Assembly: GCF_020080835.1 (NCBI RefSeq) | Contig: NC_058158.1 | Coordinates: 4,898,001-4,962,000, forward strand | Direction: 5' to 3' | Length of the DNA: 64,000 bases | From: Cotesia glomerata | Taxonomy: Eukaryota; Arthropoda; Insecta; Hymenoptera; Braconidae | In this document: positions 36,101 to 48,440 of the stretch, piece by piece | Position numbering within the stretch: the first letter of the stretch is position 1 | Layout: every line of letters starts with the position of its first letter | Notes under the pieces: model-generated | What the model was told of the DNA's origin: nothing | What the model saw: the letters and a program-made list of their open reading frames with translations, nothing else | Database searches by the model: none | Translations under genes and position numbers: made by a program

Positions 36101-39100
36101 TTTTCTGTGTATATGTTATTTCGTCGAGTTAAAATTTTTTATTTTTCTACAATTGATAGACGCAGGTGTTAACTGATTTTTTATTTATATCATTTTTATA
36201 TACCCTATAATTATCATGAATATTTCATGTTTATTTGATAAAGATCTTTATTCAAATAATTTTTAACAAATTGTAATCACTTAATCATCATCATCATCAT
36301 ACATTTTAAATCATTTATATCATTACAATCTATGACTATGTTCTAAAAAAAGTACAATATAAACATAAAATCAAATTCATAAATTTTGTGTCATTGAAAA
36401 TTTTGTTAAAAAAATTTTTACGCGAATATCAATTGCTTTAAAGTTTTTTTTTTTTTTTTTTTAATTCATCAGTATAAAATATAATGTATAAATTTTTACA
36501 AAGATCTTTATTTAGCTCGATAATTATATGTCACCGTCCACTGATAATACTCATGCTTCAACACAGAGTACTCGGAAAAGTAAAATACACTGCACTTAGT
36601 AATATATACAAGACTCGTTTTGCAGATTTTAATAGATCCCTCGGTCGGATGATGATGGTAATAGTAATGATGATGGTGGTAACTCGCGCATGCACGTGGA
36701 TCACGAGGCGTGGTAGCGAATCATTGCAATAAACCCTTGGAATAACTCTTTTGCCGGTACAAGTAAAGCTAAAGTCTCAATATAAATCTTAATCGATGAA
36801 AGAAACTATAAACCTCCGCGCATTGTATTATTAACTATTATTACTATAATTACAACACTTGCATTCTTATAACGGCAATTTATTTACCTTCGTAATTTGT
36901 AATTTGTAATATTTTTTTATTAATAAAAAAAATATCCGCGTCTGAGCGGTAAAGTGTCAATGATCTCAGTTAAGCTGAACGGTGAAAATTACACACGAGT
37001 ACCCGCGAGTGTTATATTATGTACAGTATAGTGGTAACACACGATCGTGTCTCGCAACCTCGATCGCGACCTAACCGCGGTTAGGTTAGTCTTGTCTCTC
37101 ATCTCTCGTTTTAGAGACAAGAACAAGACGAGAGTCATCGAATTAAGAACCATTATACGACACGAGGATGACGCTAGCGACATGTGTGTGCTGGGACACT
37201 ATCAAAATAGATGTGATGGAGCCAGTTTCCTGATATTCTCGCTTACATTAGGACTTATATCTATATACATACATAAATGTGTATATAAGAACATTGCGAA
37301 CGAAAAGTGAAAAGTGCAACGTATGACCGAGTTTTGCAGATCGCTTAACATTTGTCACAGCCTCCACATCTTTCCGGTTGTCTAATTTTTTTCATTTCGT
37401 CATTCCGAAATGTAGGTCGCTGAATATTAAAATATTTTGCTCAACTCCTATATCCACCAGTTTAGATTTTTGGTATATTAAAACAAGAAAAAAAATAGCG
37501 CTAGTGTATCAGATATATATATATTTTTTTTTTATTTTTTTTATTTCAATTGGAGGCAATTAAAATTGCCCTGGTGGATTTATCGAGTGATTTTTCATTT
37601 ACCCTAACTACCTACGAATCTAAGCAGCAGAAGTCAAGAGGCAATTACATTTTTTTTGCTGCCTGGTACAACTCTGCCGGGAAACCTATTGCCGGTCCAT
37701 TTATTTTTTAAACATTTTTTCATCAACAGTTAAAGTAATTTGTTTGTTTATTATTTGTTAATTAATTGATTGAAAAAATTTCGGAATTGCTATAGTAAAA
37801 AAATTATTTTACATATTTTTCAGTTCATGTATAATTTTATCTATTGAAAAATTTATTGAATTTATAAAAAAATTCATAATTTAATTATTTTCTTAATTGA
37901 ACATATTTGTCAAATTTTGAATAGTATCTTTTTTATACATTAAATCTCCCGATTTTTTTTATAAACTATAACTTTCCAACAGATATTGATAAGAGCTCGT
38001 TCGATTTTGCATAATTCTTATCAATTAAATCTTCTTCACCATTGTGGTTAAAATTATGATTCTTGTCCTAGTAAATTCAAGTACGATCGCTTGAATAAAA
38101 AATAAAAAATTGAGAGGTCAAGTGTGAGTACTTTATCTGGCAAACTATTTTTTTTTTCCAATCCAGTCGATGAAATATGGGCAATATATATCCTCAAAAT
38201 TAAAAATAAAAAATTTGGCAAAGTTGAGTGTAATATTTAAATTTATATTTCAACCAACGACTCGACTATAAATTAATGATCTATTACCGGAGTAATTAAG
38301 CTTCCTATGACTTACGATTGTTGGACTTAAAATCCCCAATTTGACTGGTAGCATTAGTTCAATGATGTATTGTAGTGGATTGGATGGATAGCCACAATAT
38401 TTCGTAAAATTAAAATTTAAAAAAACACTAATCGGCTTACAGTTGAGTGCTCGCTTGCAAAATCGTGTCTGAGCCATTTTAAAATAAACATCCATGGGGA
38501 AAGATTTGATAATGCTGATTTTGATGATGGGGTGTCCCGTGTTCGAACGCGAAAACCGCGTGAGTTAACACGCGATCCTTGTTTGGTTGCTGAAATGTTC
38601 GGCGACTGGTACTGCATGAAATTGCTGTGGAAATACACCAGGGAGCTGAGTAGGTGAGGGTTGGAGTAGGATATTGGTGGGTTAAAGGGTGTTAGATGAC
38701 AAAGAGGGCTTTAGTATTGGGTTGCACTGAGAGAGATACAGAGATAGAGAAGGAAATTTGAGTTAGGGGGTTGGTTAATCCATTAGTGGTGGAGCAAGGC
38801 GCATGTAGAGCATATCTACTGTAAATAGGTCTCTGTACTTGTGTATGTACATGGATGTGTGTATGTAGATGTATTACGGCTTCTCCACCTATATATGTTA
38901 CTGACCACAATAGGGATTGACCCGAGACGAGAGTACGAATGCAATGCACGAATTGAAATGTATGGGTGCTGGTTACAGTTGCTCGGATCGGGCTTACGCT
39001 AATGAACGCTGAGAATATTTGGTTTAAATTCGTTTTAGTGCCTCTTTATTCTTCTTTATACGTAACGAATGTACGTTTATGCTTCCATCGTTCTTTTTTG

Positions 39101-42100
39101 TTGCCAGTTTACAAGGTAAAAATTTTTTCAACGCGAAAACGTATTTTTAATGAGATGAATTTTTAATTATTGCTGGATTTATTCAGAGCATGAAAAAAAA
39201 TATAAATGTTATGTATATAATAAGTGTTATGTATCTTTTTAAAAGAATTTTTATTATCTTACATCTATCTTTTCACGAAATTATTCAGCCCTTTTTGTTA
39301 TTATACGTACAATTTTATTATTATTATTTTTAAATTAATTTTTTAGTTAACAAAAATTTATTTTTTCTTAATTAATACGAGATTATTCGAATTCTTATAA
39401 ACAAATTGAATATAAGTCATTGGTCAAGTTATCATTCATTATTTTCATTAATTGATACTATGTATGAAGAATAAGATTAGAAAAAGTATATATAAAAAAT
39501 TTATTTTCAAATTTAAATCTAATAACAATAAATAATATTTTTTCTATTCACCGGAAGCGAAATCCGAACGAAAATCCTCGATGCTTTACGTTTCAGCTCT
39601 TAACAGATTAATGTTCTATAATTCTTTTGGTTTATACTAAAAAAAAGAGGTGATATTTCAGTTTAAAACGCGTACATTCGTTAAATCTTTTATTAACAAT
39701 ATAAATTTTTATAAAACCCTTTTGCTGAAAGCTCCGATTAATTCATTTTCAACTTCGACGACTTAATCCTCTGTCAATGTTTTTAATATTCCATTACGGC
39801 ACTAATAACTTATGAATAATATAATGGTAATAAGTAAGCCGAGGAATAATTCATACAATAAAAAAGATTTTTAGGAAGTACAAAAGCTTAAACCTTTTTT
39901 GAGAGAGCATGAATAGACAATTTGTTTTATTATTTATTATAAAAGAATTTATGAATTATGTTTGTCCAAGGATTCAGGATGTATATTTAAAACATTAATA
40001 TAAATATATTTATGTGGACTCTTATAAAGACAGAGGAATAAGCTGGATTAAGTGACAAGTCAGGAAATTGAGAGAAAGCAACAGTAGCAGTGTTGTAATG
40101 GTCTCTTAGGACGTAGGAGGATGAATTAGGTCAGAGTTTCATTCGTAAATTGTTCATGTTAAGCCTTTTCAAGAGACCAATCTCACGAATTTCTTTTCAC
40201 TTTACTATCATATGATGTTAAAATGCTATCTAATATTTTATCTAGTATTTTATATCTGGTTCAATTGCGTTCAAAAAGATGTTTGACGTCTTAGTGTATT
40301 AACACACACATTTACATAGCTGTTTATTATTCATCATATTATTATAGTTGATTTTTTTCCGTGCAAAAATCGAATTTTACTTTAAAAAAACTAACAAAAT
40401 TTTATATAAAACTATTTTTTACTATTTACGTTGAAGAGAATTAGAATTAAAAAAAAAGTTGATTGAGTTTTTTACATCTTGTTATTTTCTAACTTAATAT
40501 TGCACTTTCATACTTGATATTTTATATATTTGAGATAGAAAATTGAGGATTGAGGACAGGGGATAGGAAGCAATTGAAAATATTAAAAATAATAATGTTG
40601 AGTGCAATGAAGTGTAATGAGAAGTTTGAAAAAGGGTAGGACTAGCACGTTTGCGGCTTTTGTCTCTGGGACACAATATTCAACGCACGTGCCTTATGTC
40701 AGAGGCTCGAGGGGTTGCCGCAGGTGGTGAAGCTGCAGGAGCCACTTAGTTTTCCTCTACAAATATCATCATGTATATAGTTTACTGCAAAGTTCGCTAG
40801 TTATACTGTCTTTCTTTTCTCTTGACTTTATATGAAAATGTACACATGCATGAGCGAAGAAACTTTATACGTACTACCAGTTAATGAGAATAAGTATGGC
40901 TTTTAAATCCTTTAAACATTAAAACAAAAGCTCAAGTTACACATCGAGTTTTTTTATTGTATAAATCATCAACTTTCGATTAAAATTTTTTATTTTTATT
41001 TGTATTTTAACGGTACCATAATTTATAAATTAGTGTTTTTAAAAACAAGACAGTAAAGATAATAAGCTAAAAGCTAATATACATTTTTTACTTTTTTAAT
41101 AATGATCATATATATTTATTTAATAAGCTTTAAATGTTGAAAGCTTCATAAAAAATTGATAGAAAAATTTATGAGGGTATTTAAATAGTTTATCGCTAAT
41201 TATCTTTGAAGTATATTGAATTTATTGATTTAGTAATGCACTTAATATAATGAAAGATTCATATCAGATAATGAACAATAGCATAATCGCTCAATTATAG
41301 ATTGACGATATTACTTTAATTTATTGAATTTTTCTTTATTTTTAATAATTTACTGAACTACATTTAATTTATTTAAAAAGTTTTTAAATTAAAAATTTAT
41401 TTAAACATTCGTTGGATATCGATCATTATATCTTCATATTTTGATCTTACAATATAAATCTTTATAAAACAAATTTTCAACAATGCTAATAAATATTTCA
41501 TCAATTCAAATTAAATAATCAATTTATGGTATTTTTCTTCCTATTATTTATCGTTTGTTGATATCATTCGCAAATAAAACTTACTTTGCTTACACATCAA
41601 TTTATATACTTTTTCTATTACATTTCTATCAGTGTCAGAAATTGACTTTTAAAGAACAAAATCATGATAGATGTACATACTTTTCCCATATGTACGCAAC
41701 ACGTATATGAATACATAGGGTAGTAAAAGTTTGTAACACATCAAGTCAGTGTTTACCATAAGTTTGAGTAACGCGCATCCAAAATAAATATATATGTATA
41801 ACATAATAGAAGTTACTACAGATGTATTAAAGATGATCTGTATGCCTGCTCACGCACCATTTTCAGCCCTTCATAATGTATAACACATCTTCCTCTTTTA
41901 CTTACTACATCACTATATACCATACATATTCCACGGTTGACTCTATGCACGTACTAGAAGGCACTCCCTTCACACTATATATTTTCTTTTTCATTTTATA
42001 ATGTCACAAGGGAAAAAAACATTTACACTTTAAATTCCGCGTTAAAGTGCTGATAGAAAAGATTTCATGTTCTGTGTGCGTTATTTAATGAATACAAAAG

Positions 42101-45100
42101 TTGTTTTTGGAACAGTAAAAATAAAAACATAAAATAAAAGAAATTTATAAAGTTTAAGCTGTGAAATAATAATTTTTATTTCACCAGTAAAGCCATGTAA
42201 CTTTTAAATTAATAATACAAGTCGGTTAAAACTTTTTTGCATAACAGTAATTACAGCATTAATTCTGTATTCATTTATAAAAAAATAACTGAGCAAAACA
42301 AATTTACATTTATCATTAAATTAATCTTGATAGCTCTTTGTCCACTTTTGATGGAAGTTGTTATTTTTAAAAAATGCAATAAATATTATTAATAACAAAA
42401 ATAAATATGAAAGGTCATGCTCATCAACGCGATAATAATACAAAGCAACAATAAATTTTTAAAATAATTAGAGCGAGAGTTATAAAAGAAAGAAAAGCTT
42501 GAGCTTTTGTCTACTCTACTGCATAGATATAATCTTTTAATACACAAGAAAATATCTCTGCAGAAAAGCTACTTCATTTTTAATTTTCATTACATATTCT
42601 CTCAACCGAGCATTCTAAGTCTCTTTCAAGTTTAAATCGTGACCTCAATACATTTTTCTTGAAAATGTTAACATCAATTTAAACAATAAAAGTTAAAAAA
42701 TTTCCGTCTTCAAATTTTATGATCTAATAAATTTGCAATTACATCTCGAATCTTAAAAAAATTTGATTAAAAATGATGAACAATAAATTGTAGTTTTATA
42801 ATTAAAATTTCTTAATTGATTCGATAAAATTCATGACTCCGTTATGATTAACTTAATGTTATTATGTCAGGCTTACTTTGTGATTAAATATGTTTAAATT
42901 TATGAGAGCCTAAATCAGTTAAAAAATTCAAGGCGAGCGTAAAACTTGAGAGCTATATTTCTAAAGGCCAATACATTTTTCACGCAGCATTATAAAGTAG
43001 TCCTTCAAACTAATGCAATCAACTTAACAAAATAACTCAATCAAGAAAATAAATTACCTGGGCATCAGAAAGGATGCGCCTCATCAAGGCCAAGGTGGGG
43101 TGCGTTGAAGCTCCATCTTCATTGGCAAGTCCTTCACCCTCTTTGCTCAATCGGTTCAGACTCTTGATGACTGAAAAACACAAAATCAATAAGCAACCTA
43201 CAAAAGCTTTCAGTAAATATTAATAATTGGCTTTGCTCTCCGGTTAATTAAAACTTTGTAACCATTAACAAAAAGCGTAATGACAATCACCGTAATTTAG
43301 TCTTAGAGATTAAAATTTTTCAAATTACTCCACCCCATCACCAGTTATCAAAATACAGGACCACAAAGCTGATTGGATTAATGAAAAGTTAACTAGCTTG
43401 TTGACATTCGTTAGCTCATTCACTCTTTATTTCCTAGTGCTTCCCAATATATTTATAGACATATCTATATTTTTTTCTGCATTCTATTTATCAACTATCC
43501 AGCAGTTATATTCCATAAAAGCGGTCGCTTTGACGCTGAATAACCCTTCCGGTCGAGTTAAGGGATCTTTAAGGGAAGCGAAACTTCCTTACAAGCATGG
43601 CTGTCCGAGCACGTTCAATTCGTATTATCTTCTCTATGCTCTTCAAACGTGGGTAAGGGTTATAGCATGCCATCTCTAACGATAATTGGATTTTCCAGGC
43701 ATTTCCGAGATGCCGAAAGGGCTATATATATATTTATCCTTTTGATAAAGCATCATCAACAAGCATTGGTCCTGTCAATTCGTTTGTTCTTTTAATCTAC
43801 TACTTTTTCCGTTTACTATCTCGATAAAAAATTTATATAGATATATTTGTAGCTTAGAAAATATTTTTAAAAAATTCATAATGAAACTAAATATTAATAA
43901 ATACATAAATGAAAACACGCTAGTGCCTCGAGCAAAGTTTTTGCATAAATTCATATTCACTAATTACTAATGAAAATTTACTGGATTTTTTTGGATATTA
44001 AATTAATTAAAAATTTAATTAGTTATAATTTTTTATGCATACAAATTATGTATTTCACATATTTTTTTCATATTATAAATGAATATACATTTTCATGAGA
44101 GTAAAATTGGAATTTTTTTGTAGCATAAAATATTTTTTATTTAAAAAAATGATAATTAGGTCGAGTATTAATCAACTTTAGGTGTTTATAATGTCAAGGA
44201 AAAAAAAGGGGATGGGAAAAGGTGAAGGCAACTATCGATAAGGCAGGATAATGCTAAGAAGGTGTAAGGTTTATATATATATTGTGTATGTATCTATGTA
44301 GGGCTGTGAGTAGATGGAGATAAAGATGATTTCGCGATCCAACTAGACCTTCGGGGAATAAAGAAGGGATGAGGTGTTATATATTAAGGTGGTGAGGCAT
44401 AAAGATCTGTAATATTACGGAAGAACCGAGAAATATACTTGGCTAAGGTCTTTTTTTTTTTTTCATAATAAGTAAAAGGGGGTGGAATAAATATACGCGC
44501 TGTGATATTGTTTAACACACCATCGCCACCGCGGCCGTCCAACGCGCTGTGTTTTAATGTATTATGTAAATAAAAAGCTAACTTTGAAAGTAGTAGCTTT
44601 AAAGTTTTTCGAACAAGAATAAGAAAAATAATGATAATAATAAAATAAAAGTACAGAAGTTTTTTTCACTTCTTGCTGCTACTGGGAATATTGATTTATG
44701 AATAAATGTTATAAGTTATAATATATTATATTTAGCTGAAGAAAATTCAATACCTGGTTAGACTATTTTAGAGATCTGCACAGCGTTACCAGTGTTATTT
44801 TTACCCTTATAGAATATCGTTATTAAATTAAATACATGTACTTTTCCACCCTAGCTATTTTAATGATCAAGCTGATAGATGTTTTGATTAAAATGTAAAT
44901 TACACTTTAAAAAATTAATATCGTTAATGAATTTATTGACATTGTCATGAATTTTTTGCTCTATAAAATAATCAATAGCAAACAATAGAACAAAGTCTTG
45001 ATGCAAATTAATTTTCCTTTTCAGAAACCACTTTTTAATGGAATTATTAATTGCATATTCATGAACAAGAGCAGCTTTCAAAGCTTAAATAATTAATTTT

Positions 45101-45299
45101 TATTCTTCAAATTAAAAATTAAAGCGAATTTCTAGTTTAGATTAAGTTTGCAAAACCAAAAATTATTCATTGTTGAATCAAGAGATTCTAAATGAAGAGA
45201 CTCACCTTCCTCGTAGGGTTGAGCTCGCTTTGCGAAAGCTCGAGAAAAAACTCCTTGTGGTTGGGTAGTTTTCACGGCATTATCAACGACAGCGCTCAT
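17153..45299 (-). CDS. KAZN: Kazrin (Liprin-gamma-like), coiled-coil and triple-SAM scaffold
   Basis: Fifteen coding exons, all GT-AG and in phase, 3678 nt, 1225 aa: 45299-45206, 43170-43058, 35340-34875, 33652-33281, 32673-32318, 30734-30531, 28616-28265, 26863-26774, 26312-26096, 25143-24876, 24795-24448, 24206-24083, 23712-23568, 20239-20014, 17455-17153. A short coiled coil (about 70-110, MVEENAATGARLDGELERAR) precedes Ser-rich linkers. The main coiled coil (about 360-535) carries the kazrin signature ALKTDRKRLKAEKFDLLNQM and ELRDFIRNYEQ. GSISRVFARSRHRK is near 750-763. SAM1 is about 811-875 (APTVLAWLEVALGMPQYG), SAM2 about 895-955 (WLPDLGLAQYSESF), SAM3 about 970-1045 (NIDLAEYADNL, SGVHGALVVLEPSF). 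Vertebrate kazrin binds desmosomal and cytoskeletal proteins and has been linked to endosome positioning; fly Liprin-gamma is the homologue. The N-rich and G/P-rich tail (about 1050-1225) is insect-type. A further in-frame tail follows the UGA. Confidence 0.93.
17456..20013 (-). other. Kazrin intron 14
   Basis: A 2.6-kb AT-rich intron between the last two kazrin exons. I see no protein-like frame, RNA gene or clear transposon. The segment 19450-19660 is less AT-rich (AGGAGTATACCGAACC..., CTGCAGGTCTGCGATG) but has no recognisable function. Confidence 0.5.
20240..23567 (-). other. Kazrin intron 13
   Basis: A 3.3-kb intron. It is mostly AT-rich with no convincing frame. The segment 22490-23300 is less AT-biased and has a C/T-rich minus-sense stretch, but no similarity to a known protein is seen. 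Nothing else is recognised. Confidence 0.45.
26546..26770 (-). other. AT-rich part of kazrin intron 8 without genes
   Basis: The open frame on the minus strand here is made almost only of Ile, Phe, Lys, Tyr and Asn, as AT-rich DNA produces by chance. The segment lies in the intron between exon 8 (26863-26774) and exon 9 (26312-26096). Confidence 0.5.
27308..27799. mobile_element. MITE of the CTTGATTCAAG family (492 bp, kazrin intron 7)
   Basis: The ends are inverted repeats: ACTGATAAAAAAAAAATAAC at the left and TTTATATTTTTTATCAGT at the right, each next to a CTTG word. The interior is packed with variants of CTTGA-x-CAAGAAA in both orientations, such as CTTGAGCCAAGAAA, CTTGATCCAAGAAA and CTTGAATCAAG, so the element can fold in many registers. 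Related copies lie at 35887-36111 and about 54561-54738. No coding capacity. Confidence 0.65.
29168..29880 (+). mobile_element. 5'-truncated non-LTR retrotransposon, C-terminal reverse transcriptase fragment
   Basis: An open frame down to the stop at 29678 encodes about 170 residues after the Helitron-derived beginning. It has the thumb/C-terminal region of non-LTR reverse transcriptases: YKSIVAPHFEYCSSIM, LQKLQNRAVRIIL, LGWQSVRQRMIYNTCILVYK and FNDLPKEIKDQ. The catalytic YADD region lies upstream in full elements and is absent here. The 3' end has a small AGCC-AAA-GGCT hairpin followed by TAAATAAATAAA, as in LINE tails primed by short repeats. The type is probably CR1/Jockey-like, not resolved. 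It is inserted in Helitron copy 3, opposite to the Helitron orientation; comparison with sister units shows about 100 bp of Helitron missing at the right junction. The uninterrupted frame suggests recent insertion. Confidence 0.8.
29951..30037. mobile_element. 79-bp piggyBac-like MITE with TTAA duplication
   Basis: The element (29955-30033) is flanked by TTAA on both sides. Its left end CCCGTCAGCACTCACGT and reverse-complemented right end CCCCTCAGAACTCACGT agree at 15 of 17 positions. TTAA target duplication and a CCC start are piggyBac traits. The site before insertion can be read in Helitron copy 2, where CTTTCTTAACTATTGAC (about 13413-13426) is uninterrupted with a single TTAA. No coding capacity. 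Confidence 0.8.
30138..30187. repeat. TA microsatellite
   Basis: About 50 bp of alternating TA with one interruption, located in the loop between the arms of the third palindromic unit of Helitron copy 3. The same loop in copies 1 and 2 is only a short ATATAT stretch, so this is a local expansion. Confidence 0.85.
33160..33186. repeat. Poly-A run (kazrin intron 4)
   Basis: A run of about 24 A on the plus strand, poly-T in the sense direction of kazrin, about 95 nt downstream of the exon 4 donor. Too far from an acceptor to be its polypyrimidine tract; probably slippage-prone simple sequence. Confidence 0.75.
33741..33955. mobile_element. AT-rich MITE copy in kazrin intron 3
   Basis: The left end AAATTAGCCGACATCTGAAA and the reverse-complemented right end AAGTTAGCCGACACTTGGAA are clear terminal inverted repeats around an A/T-rich core of about 150 bp. 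It is the best-preserved member of the family also seen at 4985-5525 and 13838-14030. No coding capacity; superfamily not assigned. Confidence 0.7.
35887..36111. mobile_element. MITE of the CTTGATTCAAG family (225 bp, kazrin intron 2)
   Basis: The terminal inverted repeats are about 30 bp: the left end is TACACAGAAAAAAAAATTAA followed by CTTGAATCAAG; the reverse-complemented right end is TACACAGAAAAAAAGTTAAA followed by TTGAATCAAG. The interior repeats CTTGATTCAAGAA words. The element has no coding capacity. The ends differ from the 27308-27799 copy (ACTGATAAAA), so the two may be subfamilies sharing the inner motif. Confidence 0.75.
37066..37089. repeat. Perfect palindrome around CCGCGG
   Basis: ACCTAACCGCGGTTAGGT is a perfect 18-bp palindrome in a CpG-containing patch of kazrin intron 2. 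A second short hairpin (CTTGTCTCT ... AGAGACAAG) follows within 50 bp. The role is unknown; a dimeric factor site or an extruding palindrome are possible readings. Confidence 0.6.
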
Positions 45300-48200
45300 T
45301 GTAATAGTTATATAAATAATGTCAATTTATGTTTAAGTAACGATAAATTTAGCTCTTTATCTTCTCCGGATTTATTTTTTTATTTTAATTTTCGTTTTTC
45401 TTTCTCTTCTCTTCTTTTCTCTTTTCAAATAGGATCAGAGGAGCGAACGAGTACTTTCACCAAACACCTAATCCCTGGACAATCGATGAGACCATCTGCA
45501 ATGTACGTTTAATCTCACCATAAATGCTTGTCTTCAACACAATTTCTGTACCTGACTTGTCTTTATACTACTAGTTCCATCCCGTTTTACTATTCAATTT
45601 TATACTCCAACAAACTTAACATTTAAATAGGTATCGAACTTATATATAATATGCAACGCTGTTCCTTCATCGCTTGATCGCATTCTACGTAATACAGACT
45701 ACATACAAAATACATTTTAATGAAAACGAATTACATATATATATATATATATATATACATTCTCTCAAGTTCAATTCGTGACATTCCGCATTTCGCTTTG
45801 CCTTTTGGTTAGCGCTACATATATATGTATGCAATATCAACTCTATCGCTCATGAAGACCGTTCAGAGTTTATTGTGCTAAATGACGTGGCATGGTGGTC
45901 CCGACATCGAAGCCAGACAAGACCCTAGCTCACAAGTTTCCCCAATTGTTGTTATATTATCAATATTCTGTATTTTCTCTGCCATGACATTTAGAAACGT
46001 TAAGGGTTTCGCATTGACAGAGATGAATATATACATCTGCAATTTCTATATAAATTCTGAAACACATCGGTGTCTCTAGCCAAGTACGCGTTTATATATG
46101 GTACGTATATTATATAGATATTTATGTATATTTGTATATGTATAAGTAATATAAGGTGCTATAAAAAGTGAATTTTCGATAGACGTTTCTACGAATTCAT
46201 ATGAAAAATGAACCATAAAAGTCTTTTCGATAAAATAGTAGAATAGCTGTTAAAGTTTGAGCAGTCGTTTGATTCAGTAGATTTTAGTTTTTGGCAGATA
46301 TTGGAAAATATAAAGTATATTTTTCAATGTATCAAATGTAATCTAAATATGATGTGAAGAGAAAAATTTTTTTTTTTTTTGGCAGGAGAGACGAGCAAAA
46401 GTGACACGAATGTTATTGTCAGAATCGATTTCTCAAGAGTGCAATATCTTTGTGTGAGTGACATCCTGTGAAAATGTTTTTTACATTTTTCGTGTACTAT
46501 AGTCAGTGGGTTCATGCGTCTTTTCAATTTTCCTGTCACGTTTGGAATAGAATGCGCGACCATACCCCAATATTCTATGTAAATATTATTACGTTCCTGA
46601 CATTGAATTTTATTTTTATTGAAATAAAACTATTATGTAGACAGGTATTTTCAGCATCAAAGCTCAATTTAACTTTGTTAATGTTAACAACGAAAGTTAT
46701 TTAGAAAGTTAACTTATTTTGTTTTGTATCTGGAAATGCCGGGAATGTAATTGAGTTTAGTGCGTCATTACGCGAAACTTATTCTGGTAAAGGTAATCAC
46801 AAAATGAAATACCCTTGCCTGTTTTATTTGAGAATCTAGAATCGAGTATTCTTTTGTCAAAAGACCTTTTCCAGTTCTTTATTACCGTGTTCTTCCATTG
46901 TTATTTAACTTTATTTTTTTTTATACTCTGTATAATTGTCTTATATTACCTTCCTTCATAAAGCAGTAAAAAATGTTAACTGGGTCATGCTCTCTTTGCG
47001 ATACTGTTTCTATTGTGGCCCTCAACTTGAGTTACGGCTAATAGAATCATAATTTCAAAATTAAAAACTTTCTTTTCATCACTTTTTTTGAACCATTAGA
47101 AAAAAATTAATAAATACAACGCGGTAATATTCTTTTCATCGAAAAAAAAAAAAAAAATTGCAACAGTACTTGAAGGCTCAATACAACTGAACCAGAAGAA
47201 GTAAAAAAATTATTTTCCCCGTAAATTAAAAAGCATTTCAAATACATTCGCGAAATTTGACGTCATAAAATAAATATTTGGCATGAATATTTGTATAAAC
47301 TGACCAAGCTGAATTGACTTCAAAGACTATTGAAATGGAATCCAAAAACTAGCTCTTTTTCATGCAATATTTTTTACTGCGGCTTTGCTATTCAAATAAT
47401 AGGACAGCCAATCTGCCGTGACATTCGTGTGAAATATATGCAACCCCTAGATACATATGTATGTATATGAAATTCAAAATATTGGGCACTCAATCGGAAT
47501 AATACGCAAATTTAAAAAAATATTATATTCGTAAGATAAATTCTCAAATTTCACCTCGCTCGACAATTTTATAGGGAAATCTATTTATTCCAGAGATTGC
47601 TGGATACCTTTGATCGAGAATATTTTATTGAGGCTGAGGCTGAATAGCTTCAAATAAAAATGATAAATTTGATGCATACACCGAACAAAAAGGTTACTTT
47701 AATCAAGAACATCATCTGTGGAAATTTTTTTTTTACTTTTTAAAAAATAAATGCTGCAGTAAAAAATGGAATTATTTATTATCTCTGCTTTTTTTTAAAT
47801 TTTTTAAACCTAAAAAAATTGTTTTTAAATTTTCGAGATCTTTTGTTTAATATATCGTCCATCATTACTTAAAATACAATGTTAAATTTAGTAAATCCTC
47901 AGTGGCGTATATATTATAGCAAGTCAGAAGATGATTCATCACACCTAACCCTACATTGAACTTCCTACATCAGCATAAAATGTACAAGGTATGTATATAG
48001 TAATCTATGTGTGAGTCACTAACGACCCGAAGATTCGATTCTCTGGGGAATTTCCTATCGTCGGTTGGCTGCTGAAAGCCGAAATAGGTTAGAGAAGAGA
48101 AAATTTATTTCCCTGATGGCGCTCAGCGTTGCAGAGGCCAAACCAGACGGAGCTGAGTTGAGTTAAAGCGTTCGCCGGCTGGAGAGGCGGTGAGAAACCT

Positions 48201-48404
48201 GCTATAGAGCTAGAACTAGTGCTGGGCTGTCGTTGGAACAAACCCTCTACTCAAACGACAAGCTGGATATGCTACAGAAGAGTGGAGCGAACGTGCAGCC
48301 AATTACCTCCGGGTGCATGTCGACGTTAAACTCAAGAATTCCCAGTGAACTGTGGGAGGAGTAGGTGGAGACGGTGGTCGTGCTCGTGGTTGTCGTCGTG
48401 GTGG

Positions 48405-48440
48405 CAATGATGATAATGATGATGATGATGATGATGATGG
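48405..48440. repeat. GAT trinucleotide microsatellite
   Basis: About a dozen units of GAT/AAT-type triplets (ATGATGATGATGATGATG) downstream of a GC-richer patch. It gives a run of His codons in one minus frame, which is a by-product of the repeat and not a protein signal. Confidence 0.85.

Larger units (their letters stand above)
35341..43057 (-). other. Kazrin intron 2 (7.7 kb)
   Basis: The largest kazrin intron, AT-rich, with no further coding exon that would fit kazrin phase or similarity. It holds one MITE (35887-36111), a CpG-richer island at about 36940-37200 with a perfect palindrome, another less AT-rich patch at 38500-38900 and simple repeats. Kazrin orthologues use alternative promoters, so an internal start is conceivable, but nothing proves it. 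Confidence 0.5.

Noticed and set aside
38525..38600. GTGTTCGAACGCGAA word resembling a tRNA T-loop
   Set aside because: No matching acceptor, D or anticodon stems could be placed around it.
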